Origin: Dehalobacter sp. CP
GTDB taxonomy: Bacteria; Bacillota_B; Desulfitobacteriia; Desulfitobacteriales; Syntrophobotulaceae
Direction: 5' to 3'
Assembly (NCBI GenBank): GCA_009910795.1
Contig: VMEE01000018.1
Coordinates: 97,825 to 161,824 of the forward strand
DNA: 64,000 nucleotides
A model generated the notes under the pieces. It saw nothing but the letters and a program-made list of their open reading frames with translations, was not told the origin of the DNA and ran no database searches. Below, piece after piece: positions 15,965 to 24,253 of this stretch. How positions within the stretch are numbered: position 1 is the stretch's first letter; each line of letters opens with the position of its first letter. The position numbers and the translations under genes are program-made.

Positions 15965-17584
15965 ATGAGGTCAAAAGAGTTAAAGAAAAAGCTACCGCTT
16001 TTCCAGTGGACTTGGCGCACCTATGTTTGTGAAGCACTTATTCCATTGATTATCATGGGATTGGTGTTTATTGCTATTTTCATTCTCGCGCACTTCTGGC
16101 TGCATAAAGAAGTATCAGGTGTGCTGATTGCTGGTCAGGGAGAAGAGTTCTATGCCGCGCTGAACGGTTTAAGCGATCAATTGTACCGTATCGGCCGTTT
16201 TATCATTGTAGGTCTTCTTATTTTCTATAGTATATTTATCATTATGTTTTACCGGAAAGCTCATCGAATAAACAAGGCAATCTCGGAGCCTCTGGCCAGA
16301 ATTAAGCAGATGGTCCTTGACATCGGCACAGGACAGTACCTTCAGGAACAACCAGATTTCTTCATTGAAGAGCTGCAGGATGCGGCAGTTTCAGTCGTCC
16401 AATTGGGCAAACGGCTGCATCATCTCGACGCCAATCTGACAGTTTATCAGTCTGAAATCAGAAAAAAGGAAGAAAATCTGCAGGCCCTGGTAAAATCTAT
16501 TGATGATGCTATTTTTGAAGTAGATGAATTCGGAATCGTTCGGAATGCTTGGACAAATGATCAAAGTATTTTGATCAGACCGGCTGCTGAAATTATTGGT
16601 TCCTCCTTTTATTCCGTGATGGATGAGGAGACCGCAAAGATCAACATGACCTTGATCAGCCGTGCTATCCAAAGCAAGGAACCGGAGGTATTTGAATATT
16701 TTCTGAACACTTCAAAAGGGGTCCGTTGGTATCAGGCACGGATAGCCCTTATTGACAATGATAGGCATAGTGTTTCCATCTCCGTAAGAAATATTACCGA
16801 TAGGAAGGCCCTGGAAAATTCGCTTATTTCAGCCAAGATGGAGGCTGAACGGGCCAGCCTGGCCAAATCGGAATTCCTCTCGAGTATGAGCCATGAATTT
16901 AAAACACCCCTGAATGCAATTATGGGCTTTGCCCAACTCCTGGAGATCGATACGGAGGCTCCTTTAAACGAATTTCAGAAGCAGAGTGTCAAAGAAATCT
17001 ATAAAGCAGGGAACCACTTGCTTGACCTGATTAATAAAGTCCTTGATCTCGCGAAGATTGAAACAGGCAAATTTGATGTCGTGATTAAACCGGTAGAAAT
17101 CAAACCCGTCGTAGAATCTTCAATTAATTTAGTCAAGCCTCTGGCTGATCTGAAAGAAATTGTGATCACGGCAGCATATTCCGGGTGTGAAAATTATTGT
17201 GTGGCGGCAGATCAGATCCGTTTGAAACAAGTGCTGCTGAATATTTTTTCGAATGCAATTAAATATAGTTTTGATAATGGGATCGTTCAATTCAGCTGTC
17301 AGGAGTTTGATGGGTGGCTGCGCTTCAGCATCATCGATAGCGGTTTAGGCATTCCGTTGGAAGAACAGGGTAAAATATTTGATCCTTTTTTCAGGGCATC
17401 AAATATCAACCATTTAATCGAAGGTACCGGGATTGGGTTGCCGGTTGCCAGAGAATTGATTGAACTGATGGGCGGAAATCTTGGATTTGACAGTCAAGAG
17501 GGAAAGGGAAGCCATTTTTGGTTTGAACTTCCGTTGGTTCATGCCAGCTCGGCAGAAAGGATGACAAAATGGATAACATATTAG
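15965..17584 (+). CDS. Membrane PAS-containing sensor histidine kinase
   Basis: This 539-residue kinase has two N-terminal transmembrane helices (about 22-45 and 75-96) with a short outer loop, a HAMP-like and coiled linker, and a PAS domain at about 170-280. The HisKA domain carries the His in SMSHEFKTPLNAI. The ATPase domain has the N box (NIFSNAIKYS), G1 (DSGLGI) and G2 (GTGIGLPVA). It follows the receiver-HD-GYP gene by 49 bases, and its end overlaps the thioesterase gene by 16 bases, so all three are probably one transcript. No clear ribosome site precedes the ATG at 15965, suggesting weak or coupled translation. Confidence 0.9.
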   Translation: MRSKELKKKLPLFQWTWRTYVCEALIPLIIMGLVFIAIFILAHFWLHKEVSGVLIAGQGEEFYAALNGLSDQLYRIGRFIIVGLLIFYSIFIIMFYRKAHRINKAISEPLARIKQMVLDIGTGQYLQEQPDFFIEELQDAAVSVVQLGKRLHHLDANLTVYQSEIRKKEENLQALVKSIDDAIFEVDEFGIVRNAWTNDQSILIRPAAEIIGSSFYSVMDEETAKINMTLISRAIQSKEPEVFEYFLNTSKGVRWYQARIALIDNDRHSVSISVRNITDRKALENSLISAKMEAERASLAKSEFLSSMSHEFKTPLNAIMGFAQLLEIDTEAPLNEFQKQSVKEIYKAGNHLLDLINKVLDLAKIETGKFDVVIKPVEIKPVVESSINLVKPLADLKEIVITAAYSGCENYCVAADQIRLKQVLLNIFSNAIKYSFDNGIVQFSCQEFDGWLRFSIIDSGLGIPLEEQGKIFDPFFRASNINHLIEGTGIGLPVARELIELMGGNLGFDSQEGKGSHFWFELPLVHASSAERMTKWITY

Positions 17585-17952
17585 AGGAAATGGGTAAGGA
17601 TATTTTTGCAAAATATGTAGGGATAGAAATACTCAAAGCCGAAGCCGGAACGGCTGAGGCCAGGTTAAAGATAGACGAGCACCATTTGAATTCGCTTGGG
17701 ATCGTTCAGGGAGGAGCCATTTTTACGCTGGCGGATTCGACACTCGCTGCAGCGTCGAATTCCCGGGAGGGTACGGCAATTGCCGTAAATGTCAGTATTA
17801 CCTACTGTCAAGCTGCCGGTCTGGGAATACTCACCGCCAGGGCCAAAGAAGTGTCCTTAAACCGGAAAATAGCGACCTATCTGGTTGAGGTCACAGATGA
17901 GAAAGACAATCTCATCGCCATGTTTCAGGGAACGGTTTACAGAAAACAATAA
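17569..17952 (+). CDS. PaaI-type hotdog thioesterase
   Basis: This 127-residue protein fits the single-hotdog PaaI/YbgC-like thioesterases. The active-site region is HLNSLGIVQGGAIFTLADST, with the helix-start Gly-Gly and the acidic residue in the following helix. Later strands NVSITYCQAA and ATYLVEVTDEKDNLIAMFQG fit the fold. It would release acyl or aryl groups from CoA; the substrate is unknown. The start overlaps the kinase gene by 16 bases, which implies coupled translation, although a role in signalling is not evident. Confidence 0.9.
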   Translation: MDNILEEMGKDIFAKYVGIEILKAEAGTAEARLKIDEHHLNSLGIVQGGAIFTLADSTLAAASNSREGTAIAVNVSITYCQAAGLGILTARAKEVSLNRKIATYLVEVTDEKDNLIAMFQGTVYRKQ

Positions 17953-17955
17953 AAT

Positions 17956-18005
17956 AAAAAGCCCATGTTCGTACCATGCTAACGTGACATGGTGCGAACA
18001 TGGGC
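17956..18005 (-). terminator. Intrinsic terminator after the DUF1540 gene
   Basis: An 18-bp stem (GCCCATGTTCG-ACCATG and its complement, one mismatch) encloses a 9-base loop. On the minus strand it is followed by TTTTTATTTT; on the plus strand no T's follow, so it serves the minus-strand gene only. Confidence 0.85.
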
Positions 18006-18032
18006 CCTGGGATTTCATACACCTGGCATTCA

Positions 18033-18182
18033 TTACTTCTGAGGTTTGAAGGTATCACACTGTGTTTCTTCCGAGCCTTGGGAATACTCGGCTCCGCTGT
18101 GATTCACCTGAATCATCGGCGCATCGCACATGACATCTTTATTGTAATGACACTCGGTGACTGTACATTTAATTGAACCCAT
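18033..18182 (-). CDS. DUF1540 small cysteine protein
   Basis: This 49-residue protein has the DUF1540 pattern: IKCTVTECHYNKDVMCDAPMI, then a final QCDTFKP. The four cysteines probably bind a metal. The ATG at 18182 has a perfect AAGGAGGTG 6-8 bases upstream. Members are abundant in Clostridia and often linked to sporulation or the cell surface, but their role is unproven. The gene has its own terminator and lies opposite in direction to its neighbours. Confidence 0.88.
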   Translation of the reverse strand: MGSIKCTVTECHYNKDVMCDAPMIQVNHSGAEYSQGSEETQCDTFKPQK

Positions 18183-18300
18183 TTTTTTCACCTCCTTGGG
18201 CGAGTATCTTATTAACGCTAAAGCTTTGGCGTTTATACCTCTTATTATTATGAACAAAAATTAATTTACTATGTGATTTGCAAAATCAATAAGTTTCTTA

Positions 18301-18323
18301 AAGATGCTTCGGCGTCTTTTTTT
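18301..18323 (+). terminator. Plus-strand intrinsic terminator
   Basis: AAGATGC and GCGTCTT pair around a TTCG tetraloop and are followed by a run of T's. The nearest plus-strand gene upstream is the thioesterase at 17952, so transcripts ending here would run antisense across the DUF1540 gene. Confidence 0.7.
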
Positions 18324-18349
18324 ATAAGGTTAGCATAAATGGAAAATTA

Positions 18350-19051
18350 TTGCATAAGGCCGCATATATTATTATTGTCATGATCATTTTCTGGAATGGG
18401 GTGACTCACACGAACGACTTTAATTACAGATATGCCGTAAACCACAGCAATCCGGTGAATTATTATTATCAACCGCAGCCGGGCAATCCCAGAAAGCTTT
18501 GGGGCTGTCCAATGCAGAAAAATAGCTGGAATAACGGTATCTATCCTCTCTTTGAACCTCCGGTTCCCTCCAGGGCCAATCCGATGTTGCTTACGCCGGC
18601 AATTTTTGGAGCTGCGGCCGCGCTCACGGTTGGGTTCGGTTTGCACGGACGCAGTTTTAGCAGCGGATATTCCAAATTTATTTTTTTTGTTAATATCTAT
18701 GCGGTCATTGCTTCTCTGGGTGCCGGGGCTTATATCTTCGAAACGTTAACCCTCGATGAAAGTAAAGATGCCAAACTAAAGGATATTATTTTTCCGCTGA
18801 TCACAATCATTTTGTTTTTCGCGCTGCTCTTTAATCTGGTCTACACACTTTATCCGTCTTCCTTTTCCGGAACAATCGGAAAAACGCCTGTAACTCAGCT
18901 TATTTCGTTTCTTTCTTTAAGCATTGGCAGTATTTCAGTGGGGGAGACTTTTAATGTGACACCGGAAAAAAGCGGGACGCAAATCCTGGCCGCTGTGGAA
19001 TCCTTCTGGAATCTGTTTGTGTTGTCACTTCTCATATCTTTGATCACATAG
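18350..19051 (+). CDS. Membrane protein with an ion-channel-like pore region
   Basis: This open frame of 233 codons begins at a TTG without a clear ribosome site; the true start is uncertain (an ATG lies at 18380). An N-terminal Asn/Pro/Tyr-rich region is followed by about four transmembrane helices. The last third (TPVTQLISFLSLSIGSISVGE, then GTQILAAVESFWNLFVLSLLIS) has the layout of a two-helix potassium-channel pore: pore helix, filter position, then an inner helix like LAALEALxGLFFLALLI. The filter TVGYGD is replaced by SISVGET, so potassium selectivity is doubtful. It ends 3 bases before the convergent LysM gene. Confidence 0.6.
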   Translation: MHKAAYIIIVMIIFWNGVTHTNDFNYRYAVNHSNPVNYYYQPQPGNPRKLWGCPMQKNSWNNGIYPLFEPPVPSRANPMLLTPAIFGAAAALTVGFGLHGRSFSSGYSKFIFFVNIYAVIASLGAGAYIFETLTLDESKDAKLKDIIFPLITIILFFALLFNLVYTLYPSSFSGTIGKTPVTQLISFLSLSIGSISVGETFNVTPEKSGTQILAAVESFWNLFVLSLLISLIT

Positions 19052-19054
19052 TCC

Positions 19055-19411
19055 TTAGTGGGATCTTTTCCGTCTCCTGACAGGAAGACAGATCATCTGG
19101 CCGATCCGCAGGTTGGTGGGATCAACTCCGGGGTTCAGTGAGATAAGGGAAGCTGTTGAAAGGTGGTATTTACCGGCCAATTTAGAAAAGGTGTCACCGG
19201 CTTTGATAACATAACGGTTCGCCGGCGGACATGAGACGACGCTCCTCCTGATCGGAATGCAGATCAAGTCCCCCAGTTTCAGGTTATTCGGGTTTACTCC
19301 TGTGTTCACCGATGCAATTGCCTCTGCAGTTGTATTGAATTTGCGGGCAAGGCTATAAAAAGTATCACCCGGCTTGATCTGATATGAGATTGTTCCTTTC
19401 GGACAGGTCAT
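19055..19411 (-). CDS. Two-LysM-domain protein
   Basis: This 118-residue protein is made of two LysM repeats. The first is about residues 8-53 (YQIKPGDTFYSLARKFNTTA...GDLICIP); the second about 66-111 (YVIKAGDTFSKLAGKYHLST...GQMICLP). LysM binds the GlcNAc backbone of peptidoglycan or chitin. There is no obvious signal peptide, and the protein has only binding domains; similar proteins are found on spore coats of Clostridia and Bacilli. The basic tail RRRKRSH may aid wall binding. GGGAG lies about 9 bases before the ATG. Confidence 0.9.
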   Translation of the reverse strand: MTCPKGTISYQIKPGDTFYSLARKFNTTAEAIASVNTGVNPNNLKLGDLICIPIRRSVVSCPPANRYVIKAGDTFSKLAGKYHLSTASLISLNPGVDPTNLRIGQMICLPVRRRKRSH

Positions 19412-19616
19412 GAAAGCTCACTCCCAGCAGATATTCTTTCTCTTCTCATTGTATGAAAGGATTACCTGTCCGCCGGACAGAAGGACAAACCCAACCCCAA
19501 ATTTTTTTCGCCTTAAAGGCTAGAATAAGAAAATCCATAAAGGGATAGTGAAAATCCTTCTAAAAATATTCAGATTAAACCAGGGGATGTACAAGTTGGT
19601 TTGAATACTAAAATAT

Positions 19617-19646
19617 TTGACAACCAAATTAAAAATGAGGTAAACT
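19617..19646 (+). promoter_or_regulatory. Predicted promoter of the MarR regulator gene
   Basis: A perfect TTGACA (19617-19622) and TAAACT (19641-19646) are separated by 18 bases. Three TTTGA motifs (19600, 19616, 19646) surround it. FabT-type MarR operators contain TTTGA half-sites, so autoregulation is possible, but a clear palindrome was not found. Confidence 0.5.
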
Positions 19647-19675
19647 TTGATTATGCGCTGAGAGGAAGTGAAAGG

Positions 19676-20128
19676 TTGGAAACAAATATTCGTACTGTTT
19701 TAAATGAACTTCTGATTGGAACATTTAATCAAATTCTAGATGTAGAGCAGAATGAGATTAAGAAAGGACCATTAAATAATTTGTCTATCTCAGAACTGCA
19801 TGCGATTGAAGCGATTGGAATGTATCAGGATAGGACAATGTCTCAGGTTGCCGCCGATCTGGGTATCACTGTCGGAGCGCTTACTTCTTTTATCAATAAC
19901 CTCGTTAAAAAGGAGTACGTTTCCAGACAAAGGGATGAGGCAGACCGGAGAATTGTCAGGATCAGTCTGACCCGAAGGGGAAAGCTTGCCTACAGGATTC
20001 ATGAAAAATTTCATCTGGATATGGTCAAGCATATGCTTCTCGGATTAGGGGAACAGGAGAATATTTTGATCGAATCATTGCAGAAACTCACCGAATTTTT
20101 TGATTCAAAGTATTCCTTTAATCATTAA
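19676..20128 (+). CDS. MarR-family regulator, probable FabT-type fatty-acid regulator
   Basis: This 150-residue protein has the MarR winged helix: LSISELHAIEAIG, QVAADLGITVGALTSFINNLVKKEYV and the wing DEADRRIVRISLTRRG. It is the first gene before fabH in a complete fatty-acid operon, the place held by FabT in streptococci and lactococci, where it represses fab genes with acyl-ACP as co-repressor. I place the start at the TTG at 19676, since AGAGGAAG lies 7 bases before it and the likely promoter lies just upstream. A longer form from a TTG at 19601 is possible. The FabT role is inferred from position and length. Confidence 0.82.
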   Translation: METNIRTVLNELLIGTFNQILDVEQNEIKKGPLNNLSISELHAIEAIGMYQDRTMSQVAADLGITVGALTSFINNLVKKEYVSRQRDEADRRIVRISLTRRGKLAYRIHEKFHLDMVKHMLLGLGEQENILIESLQKLTEFFDSKYSFNH

Positions 20129-20228
20129 CAAGAGATACACAAAAGGTATATGAAAAAGTAAACGAACAGAAGATTCGTAATGGATGATAATAAACGAAAT
20201 AATATGAGAGAAAAGGAAATTTGGAAAT

Positions 20229-21212
20229 ATGTATGACGTCGAGATAATTGGCACTGGCAGCCATGTTCCTGAAAACAGGGTGACGAATGATGATCTGTCT
20301 AAGATTGTTGACACAAGCGATGAGTGGATCCGTACCCGGACAGGGATCAAAGAACGCAGAATTTCATTGACGGAAACCACAGCGGATTTGGCAGTCGCAG
20401 CCGCCCGCAGAGCGCTTGATGATGCCGGAGTTGCCGCTGAGGAGCTTGATCTGATTATTGTGGCCACGGTTACACCGGATTATTTTTTCCCATCAACGGC
20501 ATGTTTTGTCCAGAATAGTCTCGGAGCCAGCCGGGCAGCTTGTTTCGATATCAGTGCAGCCTGTACCGGTTTTATTTTTGGACTCAGCATTGCCTCCCAG
20601 TTTATCAGAACAGGGATGTATCAGAAGGCACTGATCATTGGTGCTGAGGCCCTTTCCAAAATAACGGACTGGGAAGACCGCAGCACTTGTGTTCTGTTTG
20701 CAGACGGGGCGGGTGCGGCGGTTATCAAAAGGGGAGATCAGGGCATCATTTCCGAAGTAATCGGTTCTGATGGGAGCAAGGGTGAATGTTTGGAATGTCC
20801 TGCCCTTCCGCTCAAGAATGTCTTTATTGAGGCCGGGGAAGCAAAGCCCCCCTATGCCAAAATGAACGGACGGGAAGTTTTTAAATTTGCAGTCAATATT
20901 TTACCCGAGTGCATTTTAAAGATACTTGAAAAAACACCCTATACGCTGGAAGACATTAACCATATCATACCGCATCAGGCGAACCTGAGGATCATTGATT
21001 CAGCGGCCAAAAAGCTGAAGGTGGACCAGGCGAAGTTTTATGTCAACCTTCCCAGTTATGGAAATACTTCGAGTGCGAGTATCCCAATTGCCCTGGATGA
21101 AATGGCCAAAGGAAAATTCATCCATAAAGGGGATCTGCTCGTTCTTGTCGGATTCGGAGGAGGACTTACCTACGGCGCAATGCTGATTAAATGGACCATA
21201 GGGGGTAAATGA
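20229..21212 (+). CDS. fabH: 3-oxoacyl-ACP synthase III
   Basis: This 327-residue enzyme condenses acetyl-CoA (or another short acyl-CoA) with malonyl-ACP to start each fatty-acid chain. The catalytic triad is present: Cys112 in SAACTGFIFG, His near 249 in IIPHQANLRI, and Asn near 279 in YGNTSSASIP. GFGGGLTYGA near the C-terminus is also conserved. It is the first enzyme gene of the operon and overlaps the ACP gene by 1-4 bases, depending on which ACP start is used. The chain-starter specificity (straight or branched) cannot be read from sequence alone. Confidence 0.97.
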   Translation: MYDVEIIGTGSHVPENRVTNDDLSKIVDTSDEWIRTRTGIKERRISLTETTADLAVAAARRALDDAGVAAEELDLIIVATVTPDYFFPSTACFVQNSLGASRAACFDISAACTGFIFGLSIASQFIRTGMYQKALIIGAEALSKITDWEDRSTCVLFADGAGAAVIKRGDQGIISEVIGSDGSKGECLECPALPLKNVFIEAGEAKPPYAKMNGREVFKFAVNILPECILKILEKTPYTLEDINHIIPHQANLRIIDSAAKKLKVDQAKFYVNLPSYGNTSSASIPIALDEMAKGKFIHKGDLLVLVGFGGGLTYGAMLIKWTIGGK

Positions 21213-21442
21213 TGTCTTTTGACACGATCTGCAGGATTATTGCCTCCCAGATTGAGATTGAACCGGAGAAAATCCAGCTGTCCACCAAGTTCCAGCAAGA
21301 CCTCGGAATTGACTCTCTAAGCATTTTTGAAATTGTCATGGAGCTGGAAGATGTATACAGGATTGAAATTCCGACTGAAGATATTGAAGAATTAATCAGT
21401 GTAGCAGATCTGGTTGACTATATGAATAAGCGAACGAATTGA
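21212..21442 (+). CDS. acpP: Acyl carrier protein
   Basis: This 76-residue acidic protein carries growing acyl chains on phosphopantetheine bound to Ser35 in the motif DLGIDSLSIFE. Length and helical pattern are standard. Two in-frame ATGs exist (21209 and 21212); GGGGG at 21201-21205 is 6 bases from the second, which I prefer. It lies between fabH and fabK, and translation is coupled to fabH. Confidence 0.95.
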   Translation: MSFDTICRIIASQIEIEPEKIQLSTKFQQDLGIDSLSIFEIVMELEDVYRIEIPTEDIEELISVADLVDYMNKRTN

Positions 21443-21455
21443 AGGAGAGAATGGC

Positions 21456-22406
21456 ATGAATAACTTTGGTTTTTTTCATAAACTGGGCGTAAAATACCCG
21501 CTGATTCAAGGCGGTATGGCCTGGATTTCGGACAGCTCACTTGCTTCGGCCGTATCGAACGCCGGCGGAATCGGTATCATTGCGGCGGCCAACGCACCTG
21601 TCGAATATGTCAAAGAAGAGATTAGGAAGGCCAAAGCTCTAACAGACAAGCCTTTTGGCGTAAATATCATGCTGTTAAGTGAAAATGCCGAAGCCATTGC
21701 CCGTCTCGTCTGTGAAGAAGGGGTAAAAGTAGTGACAACAGGCGCCGGAAGTCCCGGGAAATATATTAAAATGTGGAAAGAAAACGGCATTACGGTCATT
21801 CCCGTAGTTCCTTCTGTTGCACTGGCCCGCAGGATGGAGAAGGAAGGGGCAGATGCCGTTGTGGCGGAAGGCGGAGAGTCTGGCGGACATGTCGGCGAAC
21901 TGACGACCATGGCCTTGCTTCCTCAGGTGATTGACGCTGTAAATATCCCGGTGATTGCTGCCGGGGGAATCGGCGACGGCAGAGGGATTGCCGCAGCTTT
22001 TATGTTGGGTGCAAGCGGCGTCCAAGTTGGCACTAGGTTCCTAACTGCCGAAGAATGCACCGTGCATCAAAACTATAAGGATAGAATCCTGAAAGCTAAA
22101 GATATCGATTCAGTCGTTACAGGCAGGCCAACAGGTCATCCGGTCAGAGTCCTCAGAAATAAACTTACCCGGCAGTTTGAAGAGCTGGAAAGGACGGGGG
22201 CACCTCTGGAGCAGTATGAGACGCTTGGCGCCGGTGCGCTGCGCAAGGCTGTCAAAGAGGGAGATACGGATTACGGATCGGTAATGGCCGGGCAAATCGC
22301 AGGTCTGATTAAAAAAGAACAGACTTGTAAAGAGATTATTGAAGAAATGTTTGCTCAGGCAGAGGAACGTCTGAAAGCTATTAAGCTTGACAGTATTATC
22401 CTCTAG
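21456..22406 (+). CDS. fabK: Enoyl-ACP reductase II (FMN-dependent)
   Basis: This 316-residue TIM-barrel flavoprotein belongs to the FabK/nitronate monooxygenase family and would carry out the last reduction of each elongation cycle. Family motifs are YPLIQGGMAWIS at the start, AGGIGIIAAAN, VAEGGESGGHVGEL in the middle and PVIAAGGIGDGRGIAAA followed by GVQVGTRFLTAEEC for FMN phosphate binding. Its place between acpP and fabD identifies it as FabK rather than a nitronate enzyme. No fabI or fabL is present here, so this is the likely sole reductase of the pathway and predicts resistance to triclosan. Confidence 0.95.
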   Translation: MNNFGFFHKLGVKYPLIQGGMAWISDSSLASAVSNAGGIGIIAAANAPVEYVKEEIRKAKALTDKPFGVNIMLLSENAEAIARLVCEEGVKVVTTGAGSPGKYIKMWKENGITVIPVVPSVALARRMEKEGADAVVAEGGESGGHVGELTTMALLPQVIDAVNIPVIAAGGIGDGRGIAAAFMLGASGVQVGTRFLTAEECTVHQNYKDRILKAKDIDSVVTGRPTGHPVRVLRNKLTRQFEELERTGAPLEQYETLGAGALRKAVKEGDTDYGSVMAGQIAGLIKKEQTCKEIIEEMFAQAEERLKAIKLDSIIL

Positions 22407-22418
22407 AGGGATACGTGC

Positions 22419-22447
22419 GGGGGACAAAAGAACCATCCCTTTGTCCC
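22419..22447 (+). repeat. GGGGGACAAA-type hairpin inside the fab operon
   Basis: GGGACAAA and TTTGTCCC form an 8-bp stem. A similar GGGGGACAA/TTGTCCCCC hairpin is the terminator at 45733. Here no T-run follows the stem, so full termination before fabD is not expected; it may be a small dispersed repeat or an attenuator. Confidence 0.5.
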
Positions 22448-22489
22448 ATTTGGATGATTATCGGATGATTATTGGAGGATACGGAAAGA

Positions 22490-23428
22490 ATGGATAGAAA
22501 GACAGCGTTTATTTTTGCGGGCCAGGGTTCACAGTATGTTGGCATGGGCAAAGAACTTTATCAGCATAACGATGTTTCGCGGGCAGTTTTTGACCTGGCG
22601 GATCAGGAGCTCGGATATTCGCTGAGTGGCCTGTGTTTTAACGGCCCCAAAGAGGAACTGGATAAAACCGAACATACGCAGCCCGCCATTCTTACAGTCA
22701 GTGTGGCAGCCGCAAGGGCGTTAATGGATCAGGGGATCAATCCTGATCTGACAGCCGGATTCAGTCTGGGTGAATATTCTGCCTTGGTCTTGAGCGGTGT
22801 ATTGCCATTTGAGGCGGCTGTGAAACTAGTCCGGAACAGGGGCAGGTATATGCAGGAGGCTGTGTCTCAGGGTGTTGGAGGAATGGCTGCAGTCCTCGGT
22901 TTGGAAACATCCGGGGTCGAGAAGGCTTGTCTTGCGGCTGAAAGCCTCGGGATTGTACGGATTGCCAATTATAACTGCCCAGGTCAAGTTGTGATATCCG
23001 GGGAAAACAAGGCCTTGGAAGCCGCGTCGGCCAGGGCTATGGAGCTCGGGGCCAAAAGGGTGATCCCGCTTGAAGTCAGCGGACCGTTTCATACGGGCTT
23101 GCTCGAACCGGCGGCCCGGAAATTGGCTGACGAGCTGGCAGGCATTGAATTTTCTGATCCCCGGATTCCGGTGATTTCAAATGTCACTGCAGATTATATG
23201 GCGGATAAGTCGGCGGTCAAGGAACTATTGCCGCAACAAGTCATGCGTTCCGTCCTTTGGGAGATGTCCTTCAGAAAAATGCTCGCCGACGGCGTAGATA
23301 CCTTTGTTGAGCTGGGACCTGGAAGTGTCTTAAAAGGCTTTGCGAGAAAGATTGATAAGAACGTGAAGGTTCTGAATGTCGAAGACCCGGCATCTCTCGA
23401 AGCTGTGGTGAAATACTTTAATGATTAA
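22490..23428 (+). CDS. fabD: Malonyl-CoA:ACP transacylase
   Basis: This 312-residue enzyme moves malonyl from CoA to ACP. The N-terminal motif is FIFAGQGSQYVGMG. The nucleophile is Ser92 in AGFSLGEYSALV (the usual GHSLGE has Phe in place of His, which is common in Firmicutes). The catalytic His lies in VSGPFHTGLL and a conserved Gln in the first motif forms the oxyanion hole. The ATG at 22490 follows GGAGG by 11 bases, longer than usual. Confidence 0.96.
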   Translation: MDRKTAFIFAGQGSQYVGMGKELYQHNDVSRAVFDLADQELGYSLSGLCFNGPKEELDKTEHTQPAILTVSVAAARALMDQGINPDLTAGFSLGEYSALVLSGVLPFEAAVKLVRNRGRYMQEAVSQGVGGMAAVLGLETSGVEKACLAAESLGIVRIANYNCPGQVVISGENKALEAASARAMELGAKRVIPLEVSGPFHTGLLEPAARKLADELAGIEFSDPRIPVISNVTADYMADKSAVKELLPQQVMRSVLWEMSFRKMLADGVDTFVELGPGSVLKGFARKIDKNVKVLNVEDPASLEAVVKYFND

Positions 23429-23497
23429 GAACGTACTTGAAATCTAGGGTACAGGTCACGGTTTCTATCAATATTGGATTTCAGGAGGAGGCAGGAT

Positions 23498-24238
23498 ATG
23501 CTAAAGGGGAAAACAGCAGTTGTTACAGGTGCCAGCAGGGGTATTGGCAGAGCCATCGCTTTAAAGCTTGCTGAACAAGGCGCGAATATCGCGGTGAATT
23601 ATGTAAGCAGCGAGCAGGAAGGGTTAAAGCTTGCTCAGGAAATTGAAAACCTTGGAGGGCGGGCCTTAGTTCTGAAAGCGGACGTCAGTGTATTCAGTGA
23701 AGCGGAACAATTGATTGCGATGGCCAAAGCAGAATTTGGAACCATTGATATTCTGGTCAATAACGCAGGGATAACCCGGGACGGTTTACTCATGAGGATG
23801 TCGGAAGACGATTTTGACCGAGTCGTAGAAGTAGACCTTAAAGGGGTGTTCAATTGTACCCGGCATGCCGTTCCTATCATGGTCAAACAAAGAAGCGGCA
23901 GGATCGTCAATATCACTTCTGTTGTTGGAATTCTCGGAAATGCAGGGCAGGTTAATTATGCAGCGGCCAAAGCCGGTGTTATTGGACTTACTAAATCCCT
24001 GGCCAAGGAAATCGGCAGCAGAAACATCACGGTGAATGCTGTAGCCCCTGGCTTTATTGAGACAGATATGACGTCAGGATTATCGGATAAAGTGAAAGAA
24101 CTGACCAAAGAGAGCATTGCTTTAAAGAGGTTTGGTAAACCGGAGAATATCGCCGATACGGTTTTATTTCTAGCTTCAGACGCCGGTGAATACATTACCG
24201 GCCAGGTTATAAGCGTTGACGGCGGAATGGCATTTTAG
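23498..24238 (+). CDS. fabG: 3-oxoacyl-ACP reductase
   Basis: This 246-residue short-chain dehydrogenase reduces 3-oxoacyl-ACP with NADPH. The cofactor motif is TGASRGIGRAI (about 10-20). NNAG lies at 88-91. The catalytic residues are Ser141, Tyr154 and Lys158 in ITSVVG and VNYAAAKAG. AGGAGG lies 9 bases before the ATG at 23498. It is the fifth gene of the operon. Confidence 0.97.
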   Translation: MLKGKTAVVTGASRGIGRAIALKLAEQGANIAVNYVSSEQEGLKLAQEIENLGGRALVLKADVSVFSEAEQLIAMAKAEFGTIDILVNNAGITRDGLLMRMSEDDFDRVVEVDLKGVFNCTRHAVPIMVKQRSGRIVNITSVVGILGNAGQVNYAAAKAGVIGLTKSLAKEIGSRNITVNAVAPGFIETDMTSGLSDKVKELTKESIALKRFGKPENIADTVLFLASDAGEYITGQVISVDGGMAF

Positions 24239-24253
24239 GAGGAGACCAACAAT

